A stretch of DNA of 64,000 bases from Thaumasiovibrio subtropicus (lineage in GTDB: Bacteria; Pseudomonadota; Gammaproteobacteria; Enterobacterales; Vibrionaceae): NCBI RefSeq assembly GCF_019703835.1, contig NZ_AP023055.1, positions 434,001-498,000 on the forward strand, given 5' to 3'. The translations under genes were made by a program, and so were the position numbers. The first letter of the stretch is position 1. Every line of letters begins with the position of its first letter. Below, one piece after another: positions 26,352 to 35,387 of the stretch. The notes beneath the pieces were generated by a model. It did no database searches. It was not told where the DNA came from and saw nothing but the letters and a program-made list of their open reading frames with translations.

Positions 26352-29339
26352 TTACTGCTGCTTGAGGTTTAGACCGTCACTGACGAGTACGACGTTTTTC
26401 GGTGTCGTTCGCGGTGTGAGTTTGCCCCACTGTTGGCTGTTGATAAACTGCTGTACATACCCAAACTCATTTTTATATGGATTGGTCCATTCAAACCAGA
26501 ACTCTCGGTTCGTTTCCATGTCAGGGAAGAAATTATCGTCGAGTGTTTCACCATTGGTGAGCATGATATTACGAAGTTCCATCATGTTTGGCAGGCGCCA
26601 GTTGTTGATGCCACAGTAGTTTGCGGCGTTGACGCGCTCGACAAGACGCTCAGTGTTACATTGGTTGGCAAGGTCGGTTTTCAAACGGTTACCACTGTCA
26701 TCGACGCAGAAGCCGTTAAAGTCATTATCCTCGACGGTAATGTCATTGCCTTTAATGTAGCGGTTTTCTGCACCGTAGAAGTGCGGCACGATATCCCCGT
26801 CTTCTTGGACGGCATTTGGAATTGCCCAAGTACGACCTTGCTGCGTTTCGGTGACACAGGCAAACGGCGCAGCTTGATAGTGGAGGTCTTGACGTTCGAG
26901 TGGCGCGCCTTGCTCATCAATTTTCAGTAGATTGAGGCTGCGGTAGCCATTCACATCGGAGTTATGCGCATAACCAAGCGCTTGGTTACATGAATCATCA
27001 AAATCTACGACACGCGCATTTTTTAAACCAGCATCGCCATGACGGAAACTGAATGGTGCACTTGGTGTACCCGTATGCGAGATCATAAAGTGATATTCAG
27101 TGTACTTTTCAAGTTGATCGATAGTGACAACGGTTTTTTGTGTCGTGGTTGAATACGCGGCGTCTTCAGGTTTCGTGAAGGGTTTCGTATCCCAATGCAA
27201 GGTATATTCACTGCTATTCTTGTTTGGGGACCAGCCAACTGTCATCCAGCCTTCGCCTTGACCTCGAAGGCCAATACCGCGGAGTTGATCTGTTTTCATC
27301 ACTTGCTGACAAGTAGAGTCCAACCCTTCAACGGGGGCGGATGGCAACCAAGCGCCGTTGTTGTAGATTTTCTGAATAATCGCATCGCCAATATCTTTGT
27401 CTGACTCAAACTGACTCAGTTGGCTAATTTCACGTGTGGTCTCTGCGAGAAGTTGTGTCATTGTCATGTCGTTGTCACGAAGGCCAAAAGAGACATCTTC
27501 TATACGCTGTAACATATTGAGCAACACCGTAATCGCGGGTACCTCGTTACCGCGAGGGTTACCATACATGCGGTTATCGGCACTATAGTCGAGGTCGAGT
27601 AACGTGGCCGCGGTTTTAAAGAAGTCGTCGGCACTGTCAGGCACGATACCAGTACGGCTGTCGGCGCCTGCGATTTGCATCGCAATGATGGTCATCATGA
27701 ACTCGACTTGATCGAGTGGGTGTTTGTTGTAAAGCTGAGCAATGGCCGCTTGGCTTGTCGGGGTGGCATACTGTTTACCACCATGATGGACAAGACCTGA
27801 ACGCTCTGCAAGGATGGCATGGGCGGCTTGTTCTAAGGTCATTTTCAGTGCGGGCATTTCGTCCGAATCAACAACACCATCTTTATTACTATCTAAGGTC
27901 GCAATCTCACAAAATGCGCCGAGGAACGATCGCATCTCGGTACCCGTGTTCGGATCGTAGACGATAGCCGTCAGCAAGTCTTGCATGTTGTCCCATTGTT
28001 TAAATGAGTCATAGTCACCTCGGACTTCCATACCCGTTGGACTGCAAGATTCAAAGGTATCGGCGGTATCGCGCAGGGTGATAGTCGCGGTGAAATCATT
28101 GCCTTGCGGATAGAAGGTTTCCGCCGTTTTATTCTGACTCCTCACAGCGAGATCAACTGGACGTTTAGGGCGGTCGACTTTGTCGTAGTAATCCACTTTT
28201 TTTGGGTCGTTTTTAAAATTACCGATTTGAATGGTGATTTGTGGCCTTTGCGCCCCGTTGGCAATGGATTCTAGAATCTCACCTTGAAGGGTAAGGCTTC
28301 GCTGAGAGTAGGTACTATCGATTAGTTCACGAAGTACGTCCGTGTAAGGCACGTTTGCGAGTAATTCGGTCTGTTTAGTTAACTGCGCGTTAATCGCGGT
28401 AATGAGTGCTTCATCAGTGAAGCGCTCGGCAACGAAAGCGAGGACCGCTTCGTTTGCGGTCATTGGCGTTGGCGTGTCTGGCTCACTAGGCGTTACTGTG
28501 CTTTTTGTTGCGCCATCATTGCTGTTCGAAGTGTCGGCAGCAGGTGGTACATTTGATTTATTCCCTGAGTCGGCAATGAGCTGATCAATTTGCAGTGACA
28601 ACGCTCTGATGGAAGCATGACTAATGTGATTCGCGTGCTCTTTGTGCAGGTCGACGAGGGCATTGCCATCCTCGTTACTTGCTGTCCATGCGTGCACCCA
28701 AGCGCTGAGGGCAAGGAACTTTTCGCGGCCAATACGTGACACTGTCTCGTTTAAATTATTGTCTGTTTCGATACTTAGCGCAGTAAGCACTGAAGATGTG
28801 CCGCTTAGGTAGAGGCTTTTGAACTCTTTACCTTCCACAATCCCATCTTGGTTTAAATCAAAAGCGAATAACTCAGCACGTGTACCGATTTCCGTCTTAA
28901 AAAGTGAGATGTATTCAGGCGTTGTGGCACTGTTTGAGGTGTCAGATGGCGTCCCTAAAGTGCTGTTTTTCGTTTCTGGGATGTTTTCCGGATCTGTTGG
29001 CTTTGGTACATAGTTTGTAACAACTTCGAGCGTTAACGATACGTCCTCATCGACCAATTCTGAGTCGACATCAAATTGATATCGCGGTTGACTTTCTCCT
29101 GGGTTAGTTTGCGCAGTACTACTTAAAAGTACTTTACCTTCTGCCAGTAAACGGACAGTTGTATCTTGCGCGTAACCACTTAAAAAACCAGTCACTGTCT
29201 TCGTTACGACGGGTGTAGGTGGTACTGGTTCAGGGGTTGGTGAACCTCCCTCTCCATTACTTCCACCGCCACCACCACCGCACGCTGAAAGCGCTACGGC
29301 GATAGAAAGTCCTAACAAGGATCTCTTCAAAATTGTCAT
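26352..29339 (-). CDS. Large poly-Gly lipoprotein with EF-hand-like and Lcl_C-like regions, cassette 2
   Basis: 995 residues. The lipobox LSAC is followed by a poly-Gly tract and a Pro/Thr-rich linker. Architecture matches the cassette 1 paralogue: DLNQDGIVEGKE and DSNKDGVVDSDE Ca-loop-like motifs, a Gly/Trp fibronectin-like segment (GWMTVGWSPN, YTLHWDTKPF) and a terminal Lcl_C-like domain (GINNWRLPNMMELRNIM). It carries an extra Ser/Thr/Asn/Pro-rich insert near residues 255-300 that cassette 1 lacks. The gene diverges from the flp pilin; the shared 272-bp gap holds a Fur-like site. A role in adhesion together with the Tad pilus is a hypothesis only. Confidence 0.7.
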   Translation of the reverse strand: MTILKRSLLGLSIAVALSACGGGGGGSNGEGGSPTPEPVPPTPVVTKTVTGFLSGYAQDTTVRLLAEGKVLLSSTAQTNPGESQPRYQFDVDSELVDEDVSLTLEVVTNYVPKPTDPENIPETKNSTLGTPSDTSNSATTPEYISLFKTEIGTRAELFAFDLNQDGIVEGKEFKSLYLSGTSSVLTALSIETDNNLNETVSRIGREKFLALSAWVHAWTASNEDGNALVDLHKEHANHISHASIRALSLQIDQLIADSGNKSNVPPAADTSNSNDGATKSTVTPSEPDTPTPMTANEAVLAFVAERFTDEALITAINAQLTKQTELLANVPYTDVLRELIDSTYSQRSLTLQGEILESIANGAQRPQITIQIGNFKNDPKKVDYYDKVDRPKRPVDLAVRSQNKTAETFYPQGNDFTATITLRDTADTFESCSPTGMEVRGDYDSFKQWDNMQDLLTAIVYDPNTGTEMRSFLGAFCEIATLDSNKDGVVDSDEMPALKMTLEQAAHAILAERSGLVHHGGKQYATPTSQAAIAQLYNKHPLDQVEFMMTIIAMQIAGADSRTGIVPDSADDFFKTAATLLDLDYSADNRMYGNPRGNEVPAITVLLNMLQRIEDVSFGLRDNDMTMTQLLAETTREISQLSQFESDKDIGDAIIQKIYNNGAWLPSAPVEGLDSTCQQVMKTDQLRGIGLRGQGEGWMTVGWSPNKNSSEYTLHWDTKPFTKPEDAAYSTTTQKTVVTIDQLEKYTEYHFMISHTGTPSAPFSFRHGDAGLKNARVVDFDDSCNQALGYAHNSDVNGYRSLNLLKIDEQGAPLERQDLHYQAAPFACVTETQQGRTWAIPNAVQEDGDIVPHFYGAENRYIKGNDITVEDNDFNGFCVDDSGNRLKTDLANQCNTERLVERVNAANYCGINNWRLPNMMELRNIMLTNGETLDDNFFPDMETNREFWFEWTNPYKNEFGYVQQFINSQQWGKLTPRTTPKNVVLVSDGLNLKQQ

Positions 29340-29611
29340 TCTATTTCCCTATTTCATTGTTGTAACAGATTGTTAACGGAGCCGTTTTTGGCTCATAATT
29401 CGAGCGAAATGATGCTCGGAAAAACAAAATTATTTGCGTATTTTGTATTTAATAATGTATTTTGAGTCAAAAACCCCAACCCCGATATATGTATCTGCAT
29501 ATAGATCGGAGTACGGAATTTAATGCTATTTATTTGTTGCGAATATTAATGGACTTGTTATCATTTGCAAGTGAAAATTATTATCACTTCTATTACGAAA
29601 ATGAGGACCCC
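29340..29611. promoter_or_regulatory. Divergent control region between cassette 2 and the Tad locus
   Basis: 272 bp, AT-rich. Drives cassette 2 (minus) and flp (plus). Holds a Fur-like site (29572-29586). The segment around 29550-29586 resembles the one around 25230-25269 upstream of cassette 1: ATATTAATG, then GCAAGTGA, then the AT palindrome. A second small hairpin (GAGCC...GGCTC, 29380-29395) is visible. Confidence 0.45.
29572..29586. promoter_or_regulatory. Fur-box-like palindrome upstream of flp
   Basis: TGAAAATTATTATCA matches the 7-1-7 Fur core (TGATAAT-N-ATTATCA) at 13 of 14 defined positions. It lies 25 bp before the flp start codon and 233 bp before the cassette 2 lipoprotein start, so it could affect the Tad operon, cassette 2 or both. 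Confidence 0.5.
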
Positions 29612-29788
29612 ATGTTCAAGAAGTTCATCCAGGATGAGAATGGCGCTACAGCAATCGAATACGGCATTTTGGCAGCAGGACTTGCTGCTGGTGTGTTAAC
29701 CATCTTTGGTTCTGACGGTGTATTTATCTCCGCACTTAAAGAGAAGTTCATCGCGATTGTCGATAGCCTAAATCCGGCGGGTGAATAA
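29612..29788 (+). CDS. flp: Flp/Fap-type pilin
   Basis: 58 residues, the size of a Flp prepilin. A short leader (MFKKFIQDENG) is cleaved after Gly; the mature protein starts ATAIEYGILAAGLAAG, with the Glu at +5 required by the prepilin peptidase, followed by a single hydrophobic helix. The start at 29612 has RBS GAGG; the in-frame open stretch upstream (from 29462) is non-coding by pattern. It is the major pilus subunit of the Tad system. It overlaps the peptidase gene by a few bases if that starts at 29781. Confidence 0.92.
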   Translation: MFKKFIQDENGATAIEYGILAAGLAAGVLTIFGSDGVFISALKEKFIAIVDSLNPAGE

Positions 29789-30206
29789 CCCTATGTTGGA
29801 AGCAACGCTGCTGTTCCTGCTAGCGTTGTGTGCAATGACTGACCTGATTTCCCGCAAGATCCCAAACGCTGCTGTTGGGACTTTGTTCGTTTTGGCGTTG
29901 TATTACCGATGCCAATTGGCAGAGCCACAATGGCTGCTTGTGACAACCGTGTTTTTTGCGCTGTTTTTTCTCGGGTATGCGTGTTGGCAATCAGGATGGG
30001 TAGGGGGTGGTGATGTCAAGTTACTTGCGACAGCAGGACTACTTGTCGGCAGCAATTGGCAGCATTATCTGCTTTACACTGCATTAGCTTCTGGTGTGGT
30101 GGCGATTGCTGTTTTATGGATGGCGCGTTTCCGTTGTACCGCAGTCAAACCCACTCTGCCTTTGGGCGTTGCTATCGCAGCGTCTGCCAGTTTTTTCATA
30201 ATTTAA
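29781..30206 (+). CDS. tadV: Tad prepilin peptidase (A24 family)
   Basis: 141 residues, polytopic inner-membrane aspartic peptidase that cleaves the Flp leader. The two catalytic Asp are visible: TDLISRKIPN near residue 21 and GGGDVKLLA near residue 77 (the GxGD motif). About four to five hydrophobic helices. The start is either GTG 29781, overlapping flp, or ATG 29793 (MLEATLLFLL). It lacks the methylase domain of PilD, as expected for TadV/CpaA. Confidence 0.9.
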   Translation: MNNPMLEATLLFLLALCAMTDLISRKIPNAAVGTLFVLALYYRCQLAEPQWLLVTTVFFALFFLGYACWQSGWVGGGDVKLLATAGLLVGSNWQHYLLYTALASGVVAIAVLWMARFRCTAVKPTLPLGVAIAASASFFII

Positions 30207-30224
30207 TACGGAAATTCAATTCTC

Positions 30225-31064
30225 ATGAATCGATTGTTAATGGTGGTGTTTGCTGCCGTATCGATAGCACTTGTGTTGTTCGCATTTGTTCGCGTAGACA
30301 CACAACCGAAGCAACCCGAAGTGGTTGAAAATGTGGTGGCTGAAGTGAAAGCACAGCAAGCCTATGTGCTGGCGGCGAGCCGCGACTTAACCACAGGTAG
30401 TTTTCTAGAAGCAAGCAGTGTGACATGGCAACCCGCTGGCGAGCTCGATGAAGCACAACTGGGTGAAGTGTTTTTAAAAGGGGTGTTTGAACCCGCAGAT
30501 TTAATGGGTAGCTTGGTCTATCGCAGTCTGAAAAAAGGCGATGTTTTGACGGCGGATAAGCTTATTCGCCCAGAAGATAATGGTTTTTTGTCAGCACTGC
30601 TTACCCCGGGCATGCGAGCTATTTCACTTGAAATGGATCCTTCAGGTGCGGGTTTCGGTCAACTGCGACCAGGCAATTATGTTGATGTCTTACTGACAAG
30701 CCAATCCGAAATTGAAGAAGATACCAACGGCCAGCCTGTCTTTAACAACATGGCGGTTGAGACTGTGCTGCAAAACATTCGTTTGCTTGCGATAGATGCC
30801 CGATACTCAGCTCACCAGAAATCTAGCCTAGAACGCTCTCCTTATGACCCCGTTCCCGTTACGTTCGAAGTGAATTTGCCTGATGCAGAGAAGCTGTTAC
30901 TTGCGAGTAAGCTCGGTGAGATCTCATTGGTGCTTCGCAGCATTGGTGATGACAGCTTGTTAGAGCAAGACGCATTGAAATGGGCGAAAGACATTTCAGG
31001 TGCACACGACATGGAACAACAACCTACGCACGCGGTTACTGTCGTGCATGGATCAAAGGAATAA
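30225..31064 (+). CDS. rcpC: Flp pilus assembly protein CpaB/RcpC
   Basis: 279 residues. An N-terminal membrane anchor (LLMVVFAAVSIALVLFAFV) is followed by a SAF-type domain (residues ~43-105, LAASRDLTTGSFLEASSVTW) and an RcpC domain (~118-250, GMRAISLEMDPSGAGFGQLRPGNYVDVLLT). It is thought to act periplasmically with the secretin RcpA. It ends 3 bp before rcpA. Confidence 0.88.
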   Translation: MNRLLMVVFAAVSIALVLFAFVRVDTQPKQPEVVENVVAEVKAQQAYVLAASRDLTTGSFLEASSVTWQPAGELDEAQLGEVFLKGVFEPADLMGSLVYRSLKKGDVLTADKLIRPEDNGFLSALLTPGMRAISLEMDPSGAGFGQLRPGNYVDVLLTSQSEIEEDTNGQPVFNNMAVETVLQNIRLLAIDARYSAHQKSSLERSPYDPVPVTFEVNLPDAEKLLLASKLGEISLVLRSIGDDSLLEQDALKWAKDISGAHDMEQQPTHAVTVVHGSKE

Positions 31065-31067
31065 GTC

Positions 31068-32444
31068 ATGCGACATTTTATCGCACTCTTTTTGATCTGC
31101 TTTGCGACATTTGCAAACGCAAGCAGAAGTATTGAATTGGAAGAAGGCAACACGCGTCTACTTCGTTTTAGCCAAGATGTTCGCAGTGTGTTCGTCGCAT
31201 CACAAGAAACGGCCAATGCGCATACGCCTTCAACACGCACCGTCTTGATATACGGTAACAAAGTGGGTCAAACCGACATCGTTGTGATTGGTACTGAAGG
31301 TAACGCTATCGGTCACTATCGTGTGAGTGTTCAACGTAAAGGGCTGAAATCGCTTGAAGAGCGTTTATCAAATATCTATCCGGATGTAGACGTGACTTTG
31401 TCTCCGGTCGGAGAGGCGATTGCGGTCGCGGGTAAAGCGCCGAATGTTCAGGTCGCGCAAGAAATCTTGTCTATGGTGAATGGCTTTGCGATGCAACGTA
31501 TCACCGATAAGGAGCGCTATCAGCAGCTTTCTAATCAAAAGAGCAAGATGGAAGAACGTGATGTAGAGGGGCCGGGTGGACAAGCCTACTTCCCGCTTGT
31601 CGTCAATCGCCTCGAAATCGCGGCAGCAACACAGGTGAATATTTCGATTCGCATGGTGGAAATGTCTCGTAGCACCAGTGAAGAGTTAGGTATTCGCTGG
31701 CAAGCCGTTCATCCTGATTGGATGCTGGGTGTATCGCCAGGGAGTGAGTTTGCTAAACCTTTCGATATCTTAAACCCTGACAGTGCGATCTCAGATTCGT
31801 CCATTATGGGCATTGTTGATGCGCTAGCCTCAAAAAGCTTAGTTAATGTACTGGCAGAACCAAATCTAACCGCGAAATCCGGCGAAAAAGCAGAGTTCTT
31901 GGTGGGCGGAGAGTTTCCTTTCCCTAACATTGATGGCGATTCGGTAGGTATCGAGTTTAAGAAATTTGGTGTAGCGCTATCGGTGACGCCAACCGTGCTT
32001 GCAGAAGATCGTATTTCTCTGACCGTCACGCCGGTGGTCAGTGCCCTTAGTCGTCAAAACTCTATCATGCTAAACGGTGTGGAAGTGCCTGGTATTGATA
32101 AACGCAGTGCGACAACAACCATTGAATTGGGTGATGGCCAGAGCTTCGCGTTAGCAGGCCTCCTTCGAACCTCCGAAGAGAACAAAGTTGATGCGATTCC
32201 GGTGCTTGGCGAACTGCCCGTTGTTGGTGCGTTCTTCCGCAAAACAACCACAAGTATGGTCGAGCGCGAGCTTGTGATCATTGCCACCGCAACGCTCGTT
32301 AAACCCGTTGATTCAATCGAAGAAATTGCAAGCCCACTGAGTGATTTTCGTTCTCCAACTCGCTTGGAGCGACTGCTGTTTGGCAAGCTTGAAGGTGAAG
32401 ACGAATCGCCACGTCTGCTAGGTCAATATGGCCATCGCTACTAA
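31068..32444 (+). CDS. rcpA: Tad/Flp pilus secretin RcpA/CpaC
   Basis: 458 residues. Signal peptide MRHFIALFLICFATFANA; the N-terminal domain (residues ~20-100, LEEGNTRLLRFSQDVRSVFVA) is of the type that precedes CpaC secretins; a BON-like segment (~100-145) follows. The C-terminal secretin domain (~180-420) has AEPNLTAKSGEKAEFLVGGEFPFP and RSATTTIELGDGQSFALAGLL. It forms the outer-membrane pore for the pilus. Confidence 0.92.
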   Translation: MRHFIALFLICFATFANASRSIELEEGNTRLLRFSQDVRSVFVASQETANAHTPSTRTVLIYGNKVGQTDIVVIGTEGNAIGHYRVSVQRKGLKSLEERLSNIYPDVDVTLSPVGEAIAVAGKAPNVQVAQEILSMVNGFAMQRITDKERYQQLSNQKSKMEERDVEGPGGQAYFPLVVNRLEIAAATQVNISIRMVEMSRSTSEELGIRWQAVHPDWMLGVSPGSEFAKPFDILNPDSAISDSSIMGIVDALASKSLVNVLAEPNLTAKSGEKAEFLVGGEFPFPNIDGDSVGIEFKKFGVALSVTPTVLAEDRISLTVTPVVSALSRQNSIMLNGVEVPGIDKRSATTTIELGDGQSFALAGLLRTSEENKVDAIPVLGELPVVGAFFRKTTTSMVERELVIIATATLVKPVDSIEEIASPLSDFRSPTRLERLLFGKLEGEDESPRLLGQYGHRY

Positions 32445-32456
32445 GGGAAGAAGAGA

Positions 32457-33011
32457 ATGAAGAAAACACTGTATGCATTCATGTTGGCCAGCATCCTGAC
32501 AGGATGTGCGACGACACAAGATAAGTACCAAGAGCAAGTGACGAGTAACATCACCAAAGCGGAGATTGCAGAAGCGATTGATGCGGTCACTTCCCCCCTT
32601 TTTGCTCAGTTAGAGGAAGGCACATTAGAAATTACTTTTGTGGGTCCCGAGCTTGAGCTCGACAAACTGGCGATGTGGGAACGTGAACTTGCCGATCTCT
32701 ATCTGATGAACGTGGATATTCGCTGGAGTTTAGAAGCGCGTCCAGATTTCGATATGATCACCCAAGTTCACCTTCATGCAGATACGTGCAAGTTTGATGG
32801 TGTGTTTACTTCTGAAGCACAGTGCAGACGAGCACAAAATCGATATGTATCCATGGTTAATAAAGCACATTTCAACAATGGTCTCGCGCTTAAATTACGC
32901 AGTAGTGAGCTAGAAGTCGGTGCAGTGCAACGACTGCTTCAAGGGCGTACACGCATCGCCGAAGATCCTACCGCTATTGTAGAAAATAATGGAGGCGGTT
33001 CTGGTGACTAA
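32457..33011 (+). CDS. Tad pilus lipoprotein, RcpB/CpaD position
   Basis: 184 residues. Lipoprotein signal with lipobox LTGC (Cys near residue 18). The mature part is mixed alpha/beta with Cys pairs (TCKFDG, AQCRRA). Sequence similarity to RcpB was judged mainly by position: between the secretin and TadZ, as in other Tad operons. The 3' end overlaps the TadZ gene. It probably helps secretin assembly or gating. Confidence 0.6.
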   Translation: MKKTLYAFMLASILTGCATTQDKYQEQVTSNITKAEIAEAIDAVTSPLFAQLEEGTLEITFVGPELELDKLAMWERELADLYLMNVDIRWSLEARPDFDMITQVHLHADTCKFDGVFTSEAQCRRAQNRYVSMVNKAHFNNGLALKLRSSELEVGAVQRLLQGRTRIAEDPTAIVENNGGGSGD

Positions 33012-34098
33012 GCAACAATCAATCGCGCTGTTTTCACAACAACCACAAGCGCAACTGACCGCGCAGGTCGTGACACAAGATCTTTCGCACTACAGCTTAA
33101 CAGAGCACAATGGGGGCTTTGCAGACGCGGTTAAGTGGCTGCAACGCAACCCAGCTGCCGATGTGATGATGATTGAAGTTGTAGGCAAAGACCTTGATGC
33201 ATTAGACAAACTTGCCGCTCTCATTCCGCCACATAGCAAAGTGATTTTGATTGGCCATGCAATCTCAGTTGAGGCATACCGACGTTTGATTCAGCTAGGA
33301 GTAGGGGATTACTTGTCATTCCCCGTCGATCCTGTGGCGTTGCGTCGCACACTTGATCACCTTGAAGGACGAGTGACTGAAAGTAGCTTCCACCAAGGCG
33401 CGTTAACCCTAGTGACGGGGACAAGTGGCGGAGTCGGTGTGTCGAGTGTCGCGGCGAACCTTGCCTATGGTATCGCTGACCACCACTCTGTCGCACTGGT
33501 TGATTTGAACCTAGCCCATAGTCAGCACCCGATTTTATTGGGAGTGGATTACAAGCCGACTTTGGCGCAACTTGCGGTAGAAAGTGAACGTATTGATGCG
33601 GTGCTCATTCAACAGTTCGGCCATAAAGTGAATGACAAGCTGCAGGCATTCTATGGTGAAGGACAAGAGGAAACCTCGCTAGGCGCACTGCTGGTCACGA
33701 TTCAACAACTGCGTCGTCAGTTTTCGCATGTGATTGTCGATCTACCGCCGCATCTTCATATGGCGATGCGTGAGCTGATTGAAACGGCAGATACGGTATT
33801 GATGGTACATGACTTCTCACTTCAGGCTGGTCGCCGTTTGCAGAAGTTCATGACCTTAGAAGCCCAAGGGTCTCAGCAGCGTTGGACCGTGGGGAATGTT
33901 AGCCGTGCGAGTGGTCACAAACGTTGGACGTCAGCACAGCTTCATAGCGGCGTTGAGCTGCGTGAAGTGAGCACTCTCCCGTTTGACGGTAAAGCCTTTG
34001 CGAAAAGTGAACTACAAGCTAAGCCTGTCATCGCCCTTTCTGGTGGTTTGACGAAAGAGATGAAGCGTCTAACGACGCTAATTTCTGGAGGCCGTTAA
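33004..34098 (+). CDS. tadZ: Tad pilus localisation ATPase TadZ/CpaE
   Basis: 364 residues from GTG 33004, which has RBS GGAGG (32991-32995) with normal spacing; an ATG at 32989 overlaps that RBS and is less likely. Receiver-like N-terminal domain (~15-115) without the phospho-Asp pattern, then a MinD/ParA-type ATPase. The deviant Walker A reads TSGGVGVSS and lacks the signature Lys, as is common in TadZ. VALVDLNLAHSQHP and HVIVDLPP follow. It places the pilus machine in the cell. It overlaps tadA by 1 bp. Confidence 0.85.
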   Translation: MTKQQSIALFSQQPQAQLTAQVVTQDLSHYSLTEHNGGFADAVKWLQRNPAADVMMIEVVGKDLDALDKLAALIPPHSKVILIGHAISVEAYRRLIQLGVGDYLSFPVDPVALRRTLDHLEGRVTESSFHQGALTLVTGTSGGVGVSSVAANLAYGIADHHSVALVDLNLAHSQHPILLGVDYKPTLAQLAVESERIDAVLIQQFGHKVNDKLQAFYGEGQEETSLGALLVTIQQLRRQFSHVIVDLPPHLHMAMRELIETADTVLMVHDFSLQAGRRLQKFMTLEAQGSQQRWTVGNVSRASGHKRWTSAQLHSGVELREVSTLPFDGKAFAKSELQAKPVIALSGGLTKEMKRLTTLISGGR

Positions 34099-35387
34099 TG
34101 TTTGGTAATCAGGTTAAAGCACAAGCTTTACATCGTGGTAAGCCATTGGCAATGTCTGATGCCGCACAAGAGGCATTTGAAAAGCTCATTGACCCATCTG
34201 CAGCCATTAAGTTAGAGCGCGCGGCATTGGTCATGCGTATTGAGACCGCTGTGAATCAGCTTTCTGCTGATCAATTGTTGGCTTACAATCGCGCCGAGCT
34301 GGAAGTGCTGGTACAGCAGCTTACCGACGACATGACAGGGGTTGGGCCTATCCAGCCCCTTGTTGATGATTCTAGTATCAGTGACATATTGGTGAACGGG
34401 CCTGATCAGGTTTACATCGAGCGTCATGGTCAGTTGTCAAAAGTGGATGTGTCTTTTCGTGATGAGCAGCATCTCCTCAACATTGCGCAACGCATTGTGA
34501 ATGCTGTAGGTCGTCGTCTCGATGAATCAACACCTCTCGTCGATGCGCGCTTAGCGGATGGTAGCCGTGTCAATATCATTGCACCGCCACTTTCTCTCAA
34601 CGGTGTCTGTATCTCTATTCGTAAATTCCCGGAACGCAAGTTCGACTTAATGGGAATGGCGAAGATTGGCAGCTTGACCGAAGAGATGGCTCAGCTATTG
34701 ACGATGACAGCGCAGGCTCGCTTAAACGTCCTTGTTTCGGGTGGTACAGGTGCGGGTAAAACTACACTGCTGAATGCCATGAGTGCGCCTATCAGTGAGG
34801 CGGAACGCATTATCACCATTGAAGATGCGGCAGAGTTGTCACTCTCTCAGCCGCATTGGATTCAGTTAGAAACCCGAACGGCGAGTTCAGAAGGCACGGG
34901 CGCCGTGACCATTCGTGATTTGGTTAAGAATGCCCTGCGTATGCGTCCAGACCGAATCATTTTGGGTGAGGTCCGTGGTGCTGAGGCGTTTGATATGCTG
35001 CAAGCGATGAATACAGGCCACGATGGCTCGCTGTGTACCTTGCACGCCAACTCTCCGCATGATGCGCTATTGCGATTGGAAAACATGTTGATGATGGGGG
35101 CTGAGAAAATCCCTTCTCATGTCCTTCGTCAACAGATCAGTGCCGCGATTGACATTGTGGTTCAGCTTGAACGCTCGCATGACGGTAAGCGTCGTGTGAC
35201 TGCGATTTCGGCTGTCGGTGAATGCGTTGATGGTGAAATTGCGCTATCGCCTTTGTTTGAGTATCACTTGTCGACAAGTAGTGAAGGCGAGTACCACAAA
35301 GGTGCGCTGCCATCGGTACTGGTTGAAAGGGCGCGGCACTTTGACTTACATGAATCAATGCAAGCGTTGTTTGAGGGGGCCAAGTGA
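34098..35387 (+). CDS. tadA: Tad pilus assembly/secretion ATPase
   Basis: 429 residues. Secretion ATPase of the VirB11/GspE group: N-terminal domain (~50-180), Walker [11 protein letters not shown] (214-223), Asp box IIEDAAEL-type TIEDAAEL (~240-247), Walker [10 protein letters not shown] (286-294) and the His box [11 protein letters not shown] (314-324). Drives Flp pilus assembly from the cytoplasm. The start overlaps the tadZ stop and its 3' end overlaps tadB by 4 bp. Confidence 0.95.
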   Translation: MFGNQVKAQALHRGKPLAMSDAAQEAFEKLIDPSAAIKLERAALVMRIETAVNQLSADQLLAYNRAELEVLVQQLTDDMTGVGPIQPLVDDSSISDILVNGPDQVYIERHGQLSKVDVSFRDEQHLLNIAQRIVNAVGRRLDESTPLVDARLADGSRVNIIAPPLSLNGVCISIRKFPERKFDLMGMAKIGSLTEEMAQLLTMTAQARLNVLVSGGTGAGKTTLLNAMSAPISEAERIITIEDAAELSLSQPHWIQLETRTASSEGTGAVTIRDLVKNALRMRPDRIILGEVRGAEAFDMLQAMNTGHDGSLCTLHANSPHDALLRLENMLMMGAEKIPSHVLRQQISAAIDIVVQLERSHDGKRRVTAISAVGECVDGEIALSPLFEYHLSTSSEGEYHKGALPSVLVERARHFDLHESMQALFEGAK

